Assembly: GCA_963920575.1 (NCBI GenBank)
Contig: OY986970.1
Coordinates: 17,292,095-17,356,094 of the forward strand
Origin: Narthecium ossifragum
Lineage: Eukaryota; Streptophyta; Magnoliopsida; Dioscoreales; Nartheciaceae
Direction: 5' to 3'
Length of the DNA stretch: 64,000 nucleotides
In this document: positions 45,325 to 56,648 of the stretch, piece after piece
Numbering within the stretch: position 1 is the stretch's first letter
How the letters are laid out: each line of letters begins with the position of its first letter
Made by a program: the position numbers and the translations under genes
Notes under the pieces: model-generated
Database searches by the model: none
Told to the model about the DNA's origin: nothing
What the model saw: only the letters and a program-made list of their open reading frames with translations

Positions 45325-46655
45325 TGTGAGGACCCGTCCCTCTACTCCTGTGGCTCGTTGTAGACCGCAAGCGTAATTTGGTAAATTATGCCTTGTCGCC
45401 TAGTTTCACACCCGCGTGTGCACACACAGACCATGTTTGTGGTCTTGTTTGGCTAGAATGGTTAGTGGGACCCAGGATCGAAAGATCCGGGCTTGGGCTT
45501 CAGTTCTTGCCCAAGTTTAGCTTTCTGGACAAATAAGATCGATCTTCTTTGGCTAAGAGATCGATCTCATTGTGCCAGAAAGTCAAGGTGTGATCGTCAT
45601 GAACGATCGATCTTTCTCCTAGGAAAGATCGATCCTTCATAGGTCGGTTCGTTTGCCTATAAAACGGACGCAACTCTCTTCTTGAATCCCTTTTGAAATC
45701 CATGGATCTTGAGCTCATATCTGTTGATTTTGAAGGAGTTGAGGACGATCCAAGGCCTAGCAGCTAGGATTGAAGTTGCTATTGCTTAGGTAGGGATCCT
45801 ACCTACAATCTTTCAGGTTTTTTAGAGTTTTTCCTGTTTGATTGTGATCTTTTGCTTAGATCTGTTAAAATACATGTTTGTTTTCCATGATCTCACCGGT
45901 TTTGGACTCGTGGTTCCTTGATCTACCAGATCCCAGAGTTTTTGGGGGGTTTGGTTGTGTTTTCCGGTGGTATTTCTCGCCGTTCGGCCGCCGGAGAACC
46001 CATTCGGATCGATCTCTCTTGAGGAAAGATCGATCTCTTGTGGGGCGTCAGGCCCAGCCCGAGCAGGATTGATCATTCGGTTAGAGAAGATCGATCCTTG
46101 CTTAGGCTGCTATGGCAGGTTCCATATCACGAAGAAGATCGATCCTTCTGGTGGAGAAGATTGATCTCCTTCGGTTGACAGGGACGAGTTTTCCCCCATG
46201 TCACGAAGAAGATCGATCCTTCTGGTGGAGAAGATCGGTCTCTTTCGGTTGACAGGGACGAGTTTTCTCCCAAGCACTAAGAAGATCGATCTTCTCTGGA
46301 AGAGAGATCGATCTCTTAGTGGTTGAGGGGTATTTTCAAGTGGCTTTTGCCCGCGGGGCTTTGTATGACGGTTTTCTTTATTGCCTTATACCTGGTACAT
46401 ATGTTTAAGCATGTTAGCCCTATAATAGGGCAGTGGTGAACCGGGGGAGTGATGACTCCCGGGATGTTTAGAATAAACGGGCGGGTAGCCCTATAGCTTT
46501 CCTTAGCCTTGCATGCCGGCGTGCGCCGAGGGCTTTATCTGTGATGTCTGTGAGTTGTTGTTTGCGGGGTTGCTTCCCGATGCAAGTGTTGTGGTGGACT
46601 GCTAGCAGTTGGTGGTGGCACCACCGTAGCAGTTCCTAGACCTTACTTACCTGTT
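45325..46655 (+). mobile_element. Family T copy G, nested in F2, 3' part missing
   Basis: Starts TGTGAGGACCCGTCCCTC after candidate TSD GTATG (45320-45324). It matches copy C through the TATA box (45658), leader hairpin (45787-45805) and two palindrome clusters (45536-45640 and 46003-46320, AGATCGATCT and GGATCGATCTC words). Similarity stops around 46655, where unrelated sequence begins. Confidence 0.78.
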
Positions 46656-48111
46656 GGTACTCTTCTCCTTCTCCTTGCTGCAGTGGATTAGAGCTTTGTT
46701 TTTGTTGGATTCCTTCCCCTGTTGTTGGGTTACCGGAGGCTTGAGGCCCTCCTCCAGACCCCCCTATTTTTCCTCGAATCTTCTGATGTTGGTTTGGATT
46801 TTTTTTACTGGTTGTAGATTATTTTCAAGTAATCAAAGCAGTTGTATGGATTATCTTTACACCAATTGGTTTTGACTCTGTGAATTACCACTTGCTCCTC
46901 TTCTACCGATTAGTTCTTTAGGGAGTTCTGCTCCTTTTATCTCCAAACAGCAGAATTGAAGGAGCTCTGCTCATTGCCTTCTGTAATGATCACCTCTGAA
47001 ATTGCTCCTTGCCAGATGATAAACTCTTAGTGGGAATTAAGTTCTACCAGTTTTTATGATGTTTTTCTAATCTATGTGGGATTGGCTATTAATTTGTTGA
47101 TTAATTTTTTTTAATTTTATCATGAATTGGGTTCTGTCCGGGCCTGCTTAGGTTTTGGGTTCTTTTCATTTGCTAGCAATATGGTCATTATTTTGCTCAA
47201 TTTTAGTTCCGCATTATTTTTTCATTGGCTAATGTTCTTGATTTGTATTTGAATGGCTATTATGCCTTTGGAGCATAGAGAGAGATCTTCCATGTTACCA
47301 ACTTTTAAGGCTTGGGAAGTTTGATATATAATCTTCTATATATTTTTCTAAAGGTTTAAACTGCTTTTAAAGGTATTGCTTTTTAAGCACCGTGATTCAT
47401 AATGTGGATGTTTCTAAGATCAACATCTATAATTTGGGGTATCTATAATTTGGCATCATCAAGTAAGTTCCAGTTTTGGTTCTTTGACAAGACATTCAGT
47501 TATTTTGTATAAGCATTGTTACATTCAAATATTTGCTTTTTAAGGGATGTGATGGTAGCGTGTAGTTAAATGTTCTAGAGGAAATATTCTGATAGTCTAC
47601 ATTCAATTCTCTTTTACTAGAATTTTAGACTCACTGATTGCTTTGGTTTAGATATAGCTCACGAAATCATTCTATGAACTCAGTATTAAAGCATAAAGGT
47701 TATGCACTTATAATATGAGTTTTGTTGGATTGAAATTCCGTAATGATTGAGTTGCTTTGTTGTTTATTGTTGCTTTAGTACTATAGATGCCCATAGGGAT
47801 ACTGTGTTAGCTGTTCCTTAGAGTATATGTTCTGGATACATGCGTTTCTCTACAATACTCTGTATTGTTTCTCCTAAATCAATGCTTGAATACTTGACCA
47901 GTTTTTTCCTCTTTCACTCACTTCGATAACTGAAGCACTCAACCCAAAAAAGTATGAAGAACTATGTTTAGATTTAGGTTTAGATGAAGGGTGAGGGTAA
48001 CCTGATTTAGCAATGAGGCATAGGCTCAACCACAAGGGTATTTGCCTATCAGATTGTTTAGCACCACAATAACAGTTTACAGAAGTCTGCACCCTAATGC
48101 TAGGAGGCTGA
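46656..48111. other. Unassigned sequence left of the Athila element
   Basis: About 1.45 kb of T-rich DNA resembling intron or UTR sequence; no coding match. It is continuous with 58409 onward once the Athila element and one CATGC are removed. It may be the interior of the Helitron whose 3' end is at 60393, but the 5' end was not found. Confidence 0.45.
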
Positions 48112-48116
48112 CATGC

Positions 48117-49869
48117 TGATGTCGCTCAAATGTGTCACGCACAGCGGTCGCGGTGCAGTACAGCATAAGAGAGGTCGAATCCCACAGAGAGACAAGCAGA
48201 AAGGATCCAGAAATACAAATAACAATGAATTGAAAACAATCAAGAGCGATGAAAGTTAAGAAAATAGATCAGAGATGTAATGGTAAAATAAAGGTAACAA
48301 AGAAATCATGATTTGAATGAGGCTAGGCTTCAGGAATCACGTCACTCGGATTTAGGTTCTTCTCTTCTCAATGGTTCATATGATACTCAGTTAAGGGATT
48401 CACATCCCAATCACCTTAACCGGAAGATATAGAATTATGAATCTGATAAAATATATAAATATAACTTCCTACGATTGGTTCTTCCTTTTTATAGTTCTAA
48501 CTTCATCCAACCAAACCTAAGAATACACGATACCGGCTGTCACTACAGGCAACGCACAGCAAAAGTTCATCGGGACAAAGCCCTAACTCTATCTAACCAG
48601 ATCTCTAAGAATACACAATACCAACTCTCACAATCGGCAATGCATAGCAAAGATTTCACGGGATAGAGCCCCAACCTTGTCTTACAAGATCCCTAAGAAT
48701 ACACAATACCAGCTGTCACTGGGCAATGCATAGCAAAGGTCTCGCAAGACTCGGTAGGAGAATCAAAAGAGAAGACTATGGGAATATAAGATCATGAAAG
48801 AAGCATGACTGGATTCATAATATTAATCATCCACATAGAAATCTATAATCTGAAAATAATATTTGAAGATCCAATATATAGAAAAGAGTTTAACAATGAA
48901 GATAAAAAACTATGAACCATTGTTGGAGAAGAAACCCTAATCCTCGCTAGATCATCCGTCCGCCATGCCCGCGGATTACTCGGCCATGGATGGAGATGTC
49001 TTCATCTTCTTCCCTTGGAGAACGTCCAGAAAGAGCCTCCAAAAACGTCCAAGAAGTCCCCCTCAAACCCTAGAAAGAGTCCTATTTATAGCCCCAAAGT
49101 CTCTCCATCAACGGATTTGATCTAACCCGTTGATTTAATTCATTGGGAACGTCCGATCGATCCCCCTCGGGATGTTGGATCGATCGGTCTCTTGAAATCT
49201 CCAATCTTCTATTTACCCCCGAGTCCGATCGATGGACGGATCAATCGAACTCTGCTCCTCTAAAAAGCATACGTTCTGTCACCCTTTAATTCCCAAGTCC
49301 GATCGATCGAATTATGAGTGTTGGATCGATCGGTTGAGTAAAAATCCACTGTTTTTGGCTTTTTCCGAGTCCGATCGATCGGACCATTAGTGTCGGATCG
49401 GTCGGACCCTATAGGAGGGATGGATGGATCGATCGGACCATGTTCAGCCAAAAAACACATGTTCTGTCACGATTCTGTGTGGTCCGATCGATCGGCGGAT
49501 CGCTCGGACTTCCAGCTTATTTTCGGTTCTGCCCTTCAGACTGCGCCATCGGTATTAAAATTGCCGTAACTTCCTCTAGGAAACTCGGAATCATGAACCG
49601 TAAAATTCTCCAGAATCTAGACTTCAAGAGCTTTCCAACCATATGTGGCACATCATCTGGTTCTTCATGAGCAGGTACAGATTTATTTTTGAAGTTGATC
49701 CATATACTCTTTTCAGCTTCTTTTAGCTCCAATTTCCTGGATTTTCCAAACAACCATGTGAAGCAACATATAGATATAAAAATAGTGATAAAGATGCTGA
49801 TTAAGGATAATAATCTAGCAATTGAGATGGTTATAAGACTGTTCAGAGTGCACTTTCATGCACTCATCA
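48117..49869 (-). repeat. Athila 3' LTR
   Basis: 1753 bp, TGATGTCGCTC...ACTCATCA on the plus strand (TGATGAGT...GACATCA in sense). It contains a palindrome cluster (49150-49500) built on CCGATCGATCGG and GGATCGATCGG words. Confidence 0.93.
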
Positions 49870-51079
49870 CACCCCCCAACCAGCTTATTGCTAGTCTCTA
49901 GCAATTCAAAGCGCATAGAATATAATTAAGCACACTAACGGTTCATGGATGTAGACATGCATGATAAAAATTCTACCTTATCAAGTCGATAGTGTTTTAT
50001 GCAGTACAGAGCATGAGAACTTCTTATACTCGTACACATACTACCAACACATGAAATCAACTTCTACACATCAAACATGCTAATCACCATCCAGAAGAAC
50101 ACATGTGACGTGACAAATAAATGTTACGTGCAGAAGCAACTTCTACCCACCATTAGTCCAAACACACTACTATCTTCATGACCAATTATCCAACCCTCAC
50201 ACTTTAAGTACAGCATGGTCTTTCTTGTTTTTTCTCTTTTTTTCCTCAACTATCAGACACTTTGCCTTTTTACGCGAGCACTCTCCGCTTCTTGAGGCGC
50301 AGAGACCCGGTTACTTAGCAAAACACTTAATAGTTTTTTTTTTTTCGCTATAAGTGGTTCTACCTTTTTACGCGAGCTCCCCGCTTCCTGAGGCAAGAAC
50401 ACCCGGTTACTCAGTAGATCACCTACTAGTTGTTTAGGCACAGCTTTATCAAGCTCCAGAACTTTTTTTTTTTTTTTTTTCCATGCAATACTCAACACTA
50501 GCTAATGCTGAAATCATGGTCTAGATTAACAATAGCATGCTCATTCCTCTGGTGAGTATAATCGCCACTGCACATAAAGTGTTCGTGTGTGAATCACATG
50601 ATGTTATACTTTCAGGTTATCACGCATGCAATCAATGTATTGGTCAATCCATATGAAAGCAACATGCATAATAAGCATAAAACTTTCAGCTCATGTACAA
50701 TTTCTACTAATATAATCAAGTCAACACTATTAAACTCAATAAGGTAGCATACATAAGGTCATGTATGCCTACACCCCCCAACCTAAAATTCACATTGTCC
50801 TCAATGTGTGCTAATCATGTAAATAAGCAGAAGGGTGTTGGCTGAATTTTCATATATAGCAGAAAAAATAGGAAATCGAAATAAGAGTGAGGCCACCTGA
50901 CAGAATATCTGAAATCTTGCACAGGGCTCTCCATTGTAGCCGAATTTCACAAGCAAGGAAGACGGAAGTTCCAGCATCCTAAAAACATAAAATAGCAAAC
51001 ACAAGCAAATGAGAAGGAAAGCAAACAAACTAAAACAACCTAACCTAATCAAAAAGGGAAATGATAGATATGAGAAAGA
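49870..51079 (-). other. Athila non-coding region with polypurine tracts
   Basis: Between pol and the 3' LTR. In sense orientation GGTTGGGGGGTG directly precedes the LTR (plus 49870-49880), the expected PPT. A second GTTGGGGGGTG occurs at about 50771-50782. A tandem repeat of about 98 bp (around TTTTTACGCGAGC at 50268 and 50366) lies between them. No envelope-like ORF is present. Confidence 0.75.
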
Positions 51080-52837
51080 TCATCCCTCGTAGACAGGGTC
51101 TACGAGAGAAACGGTGTGCTCCTCAGGGTCCGCTTTCTCTGGAATCTGTTTCAAACGCTGTCCATTAACCGTAAATAACCTCCCATCCTTTGGGTCTTCA
51201 ACTTCCACAGCCCCATTCTCGAATATTCTGCTAATGGTGAAGGGGCCTGTCTAGCGTGATCTCAGCTTTCCAGGATGAAGATGCAGGCGTGCGTCATACA
51301 GATAAGCTTGTTTTCCGACTTTAAACGTCTTTCGCAGGATCTTCTTGTCATGGTAGGCCTTTGTCTTTGCCTTGAAAATCCTAGAACTCTCATAAGCATC
51401 ATTCCTGAGTTCCTCTAGCTCAGACAGCTGGAGTTTCCGTTCCTGACCTGCAGCATCCAAATTAAGATTTAATGACTTAATAGCCCAATATGCCTTATGT
51501 TCTAATTCGACTGGAAGATGGCATGGTTTTCCATAAACAAGGCGAAACGGCGACATCCCCAGGGTAGTCTTATAGGCAGTACGATATGCCCACAACGCGT
51601 CTGATAGCCTCAAGGACCAGTCCTTTCGGTTGGGGCTCACTGTCTTCTCTAGGATTTGCTTTATCTCTCCATTGGCTAATTCAGCTTGGCCATTCGTCTG
51701 TGGATGATAAGCAGTGAAAATCTTATGTGTCACTCCATACCTGCGCATCAAAGCCTCAAAAGAGCGGTTACAAAAATGGGATCCTTGGTCACTAATAATG
51801 ACTATAGGAGTACCAAATCTAGACAAAACATGCGCTTTAAGAAACTTGATAACAGTGGAATGATCATTATTCCTACATGCAATAGCCTCCACCCACTTAG
51901 AAACATATTCCACAGCCAACAATATATATAAATAGCCAAAAGAAGAAGGAAAGGGTCCCATAAAGTCTATACCCCAACAATCAAAAATCTCTACAGTTTG
52001 AATGGGGTTCAAAGGCATCATATGTCTCCTAGATAAAGCTCCTAGTGTTAGGCATCTATCACAGGATTTGCAGAAAATATTAACATCACGAAACATAGTA
52101 GGCCAGTAAAAGCCACATTGAAGAATTTTAGCAGCAGTCTTTTTCATCGAAAAATGGCCTCCACATGCATGAGAGTGACAGAATGTGATGATGCTTTCGA
52201 TTTCATAATCAGGGACACACCGACGCATAATCTGGTCAAGACAATACTTAAACAGACAAGGGTCATCCCAATAAAATTTCTTTTCCTCAACAAAGAATCT
52301 ACGCTTATCCTGCGCACTCCAAAAGGAAGGGATCTCACATGTCGCTAAGTAATTAACAATGTGCGCATACCAGGGCAGTCTTGCAACTGAAAAGAGTTGC
52401 TCATCAGGGAAGTCATCCATGATTGGTGGCTCATCTTCCGCTACTTCCACCATCAGCCTTGATAGGTGATCAGCGACAACGTTCTCCACTCCCTTTTTAT
52501 CTTTGATGGAGATATCGAATTCCTGTAAGATTAATATCCAACGAATTAGATGTGCTTTAGCATCCTTCTTGGTGAGAAGGTACTTAAGCGTGGCATGATC
52601 AGTGAAAATAGTAATGGGAGAACCAATCAAATAAGCACGAAACTTGTCTAATGCAAAGACTATAGCCAATAGTTCTTTCTCAGTGGTAGAATAATTCATC
52701 TGTGCATTATTCAAGGTTCGGCTAGCATAATGAATAACATGAGGTTTACCATCTTTTCGCTGTCCTAAAACAGCTCTCACAACAAAATCACTTGCATCAC
52801 ACTTCAAAAGGAAGGCTCCAATCGGGTGGTTGCACAA
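51080..52837 (-). pseudogene. Athila pol: RNase H and integrase
   Basis: From 52837 down: RNase H (C-D-A-S-D-F...[29 protein letters not shown]) and the integrase zinc domain ([10 protein letters not shown]...C-K-S-C-D-R-C). The integrase core follows ([26 protein letters not shown]), then [18 protein letters not shown]. An in-frame TAG at 51251-51253 replaces a usually conserved Trp after K-L-R-S-R. The frame then continues to its natural stop at 51080-51082. A frameshift near 52815 separates it from the RT frame. Confidence 0.92.
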
Positions 52838-52895
52838 TAGGTGCGGAAGTCAATTTATCAATCAAGGCTTGAAAAGCCTTCTGACAATCAATAGT

Positions 52896-54653
52896 TCACT
52901 CAAAAGGGGTATCCTTTATCAACAGATTACATAAAGGATGAGCAATGGCAGAAAATTTTTGAATGAATCTCCTGTAAAAACCAGCATGCCCTAGAAAGGA
53001 TCTAACATCTTTAACGGTCTTTGGCACAGGAAGATTTGAGATGAGATCGATTTTTGATCGATCTACCTCAATGCCTTTGGAAGAGACAATATGGCCCGAC
53101 ACAATGCCTGAGGGCACCATGAAGTGACACTTTTCCCAATTAAGCACAAGGTTCTTCTCCTTACACCTGCTCAAGACTCTCTTTAAGTTTTGCAAGCATG
53201 CATCAAAAGTATTACCAAATGCAGTTAAGTCATCCATATATACTTCCATACATTCCTCGATCATATCAGCAAATATACTCATCATACAACGCTGAAAAGT
53301 AGCAGGAGCATTACATAATCCAAATGGCATTCTACGGAAAGCATAAGTACCAAAAGGACATGTAAAAGTAGTTTTTTCCTGATCCTCTAAAGCAATCTCA
53401 ATCTGATAATATCCAGAATAACCGTCGAGAAAACAATAAAAAGGATGTCCAGCTACTCTCTCTAAAATCTGATCTAGAAAAGGCAGTTGAAAATGATCCT
53501 TACGGGTGGCAGCATTTAATTTTCTATAATCTATGCACATACGCCATCCTGTCACCAATTTAGTGGGGACAAAGTCTCCACTTTCATTTTTAACAATAGT
53601 GACGCCATATTTTTTAGGCACAACCTGTGTAGGACTCACCCATTTGCTATCAGCAATAGGGTAAATGATCCCTGCTTCTAATAATTTCAACACTTCGGTT
53701 TTTACTACCTCTTTCATTGTAGGGTTCAATCTACGCTGAGGATCCCTACGAGGTACAGCCCCTTGTTCAAGATTAATCATATGAGAACATATCAAGGGAC
53801 TAATACCTTTCAGATCTGCTATACTCCATCCAATAGCTGATTTATGCTCATTTAAAATGCTAAGTAATTGCTCACCTTGCTCTGCAGTTAATGCTGAAGA
53901 AATAATAACTGGGTATGTATCACCTGGACCAAGATAGGCGTGCTTTAAACCTTGAGGTAGTGGCTTTAGGTCCAGCTTGGGCGGCTCTATTGCTGATGGT
54001 GTTGGTGGCTGTCCTCTTTCTGGCAGTTCTTCAAACTTTGGATTCCATGGACCTGCAAAAGAACAATGTTTTAAATTTTTGCACATACCATCAACATCAA
54101 CATTTTCATCCAAATCTAATTCAAGAGAATTAATTTCAGTGGAAGCAAACTCCTCTTCAGTGAGCAAATCAATCTGGTAAGTCTGCTGGCATTCATCATC
54201 CTCATCAGGCTGCTTAGCAACATTAAAAACATTAATTTCTAAAGTCATATTCCCAAAAGTTAACTTTATTAAACCATTCCTGCAATTAATTATAGCATTA
54301 GCAGTAGCAAGAAATGGTCTGCCTAAAATAATAGGAATTCTAGACTCAGCAGTTACTATAGCCTGAGTATCCAAGACTAAGAAATCAACAGGATAATAAA
54401 ATTTATCTATTTGAACAAGCACATCCTCAACTACTCCTCGTAGAGTTTTCGTGATTCTATCTGCCAATTGCAAAACCACAGATGTCGACTTAATCTGTCC
54501 CAAACCAAATTGCAAGTAAACAGAATATGGCATCAAATTAACACTCGCACCAAGATCTAATAAAGCTTGTCCTACTTCATGCTCTCCAATAAAACAAGAT
54601 ACAGTAGGACAGCCAGGATCCTTATATTTAGGAGGAATCCTGTGCTGAAGCAA
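52896..54653 (-). pseudogene. Athila pol: protease and reverse transcriptase
   Basis: A 585-codon frame. The aspartic protease motif L-L-D-L-G-A-S-V-N-L-M-P lies near residue 35. The RT includes P-R-R-D-P-Q-R-R-L-N-P, W-V-S-P-T-Q-V-V-P-K-K, R-M-C-I-D-Y-R-K-L-N, F-L-D-G-Y-S-G-Y, F-G-L-C-N-A-P-A-T-F-Q and the catalytic Y-M-D-D-L at about residue 475. The frame ends at a TGA (52896-52898) where relatives have Trp. It is in the same frame as gag upstream, separated by a TGA at 54699-54701. Confidence 0.93.
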
Positions 54654-54698
54654 TGCACTAACTTGCTCTGTTAAAAACGCAGTTTTCTTTACATGATG

Positions 54699-56468
54699 TC
54701 ATCTCTTCATAGTGCATAAATCTTTAATCACTTTAGCATATGTAGGAATTTGCTTAATAACATGCAAAAGAGGAAGGTTTACCTTAACCTGCCGAAGATG
54801 CTCCAAAATCTTGCTGTTGGGCTCCATAGTGAATTTAGTGGATTTCAATGCCTGAGGGAAAGGGACACGTACCTGAAAGTCACCTGGTGTAGGGCCATTT
54901 GAATGATCGGTCTCTACATGGTTCTCATCAATCCGGTCCTCTTCTTCAACAACAATAGGAGGTTCGGTGGGCTCTTGTGAAGGGCTTTTTGTTGTTTTCC
55001 CGCTTCTTGTAGTTACGGCATTCATCTCCTTCACATTATTTTGCTCAGCACTAGATACCTGCGTTTGTTGAGGTTGAGCTGGGAACTTCCCTCGTTCATG
55101 CACGCTCAAAGAGTTGATCAACTTTGTGATCTGGCTCTTGATCTCTTGAATATCCTCCTTCCTTTCCTTAGATTCCTGCACAATCATAGATTTCAGTTCC
55201 TGTAAATTATCATTAAATGTAGGCCTAGGAAAACCAGATGTATTATAAGGAGGCTTAGAAAAAGGCTTATTAGGTGGCGGTTGATGATGCTCGTTGCTCT
55301 GTGGAGCGTTCGACTTCCAGCTGAAGTTTGGATGCTCTCGCCATCCTGGATTATACGTCTCTGAATAGGGAGTGTATGGCCTCCTGAATCCGCCTACAGC
55401 GTTACAATGCTCGTCGTACACACCTCTCATCTCAGCATAGGTGAGGCAATTATCAATCTGGTGGTCCGCGCCTTGACAGATCGCACATGGCCCAGCCGGC
55501 CTTGTAGGTTCATTGTATGGAGAGGCTCGGGCTGCCATCATATCTTTGGTCTTTAATAGCTCCAGCTCCCTTGTTAGACTCTCCACTTTTGCCTTGAGTG
55601 CATCCTCCTCCCGCAGCTGATAAATTCCTCCACCTTGTTGCTGCGGTGGTGGTCTGGCCCTGTTTGTACTTTCTGTTGCACTCGGTCCAGTCCATGTATG
55701 AGCTTTCTCAGCAAGCTCTGTCAAATACTCAATAGCTGCGTCAGGATCTTTTTACAAAAATTCACCATTACACATCATCTCAACAAATTGGCGTTCTCTA
55801 ACAGTTAAACCATCATAAAAATAACTAACAAGACGCCAACTTTCATATCCATGATGAGGACATAAATTCAACATGTCTTTAAATCATTCCCACGCCTGAT
55901 ACAAAGTTTCACTATCCTTCTGTGTGAAGATCGAAATCTGTCTCTTAAGTGCATTGGTTTTGTGCTGTGGGAAATACTTGTTGAAAAATATTTGTGTCAT
56001 TTCAGCCCAAGATCCTATAGATCGTGGCCTCAAGGAATATAACCAACTCTTTGCTCTATCATTCAGTGAGAAGGGAAAGAACTTAAGTCGGATCATATCT
56101 AGTGCACCTGGTTGGCCATGGAAGTTCGCTACTACTTCCTCAAACTCCCTAATATGCACATATGGATTTTCATTTTCCAACCCATGAAAGGTAGGAAGCA
56201 ACTGAATTATGCCAGGTTTAAAGTCAACATGTGCAGCATTAGGTGGAAACATGATGCATGAAGGTGTAGCAGTGCATGTTGGATGCAAATATTCTTGCAA
56301 ACTCCTAGGAGCTTGTTGTTCCTCGTGCTCAGCCATAATGAAAGTATGATGTGAAGTTTGTGACTGTGCGTCAAAGAGATCAGCAATATATGTCTCACTA
56401 TCAGAAGTTTCAGAATCACCCTCGGGGCGTCTAGCAAATCTGCCTAGTTTGTCTCTATACCGAGGCAT
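54699..56468 (-). pseudogene. Athila gag
   Basis: Probable start ATG 56468 (M-P-R-Y-R-D-K-L-G-R). The retrotransposon gag domain shows F-H-G-L-E-N-E-N-P-Y, F-P-F-S-L-N-D-R-A-K-S-W-L-Y-S-L and F-F-N-K-Y-F-P. A CCHC-type knuckle C-A-I-C-Q-G-A-D-H-Q-I-D-N-C lies at about 55470-55430. Stops interrupt the frame at 55884-55886 (TGA, usual Arg) and near 55750 (TAA), but the frame itself is otherwise kept to 54699. Confidence 0.9.
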
Positions 56469-56625
56469 ACACCAACAATCACGCAATCCAAAAGATGCAA
56501 ACCAACTAAAGAAAAAAAAAATCAAATCCAAAATAAAGAAATAAAGACTAAAGAAAATGAACGAAGTTACCGCTTTCGGTGTCTACAATCACTGTAATCT
56601 GATTCTGGCGCTTTTCTGAATCGTC

Positions 56626-56643
56626 TCCCCGGCAACGGCGCCA
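56626..56643 (-). other. Primer-binding site for tRNA-Asp
   Basis: Sense strand TGGCGCCGTTGCCGGGGA, complementary over 18 nt to the 3' end (including CCA) of plant tRNA-Asp(GUC), as I recall it. Five nt separate it from the 5' LTR. This primer is characteristic of Athila elements. Confidence 0.9.
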
Positions 56644-56648
56644 ATTTT

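Noticed and set aside
49870..51079. Envelope-like ORF in the Athila element
   Set aside because: Only short frames occur between pol and the 3' LTR and none has a signal peptide or membrane segment pattern.
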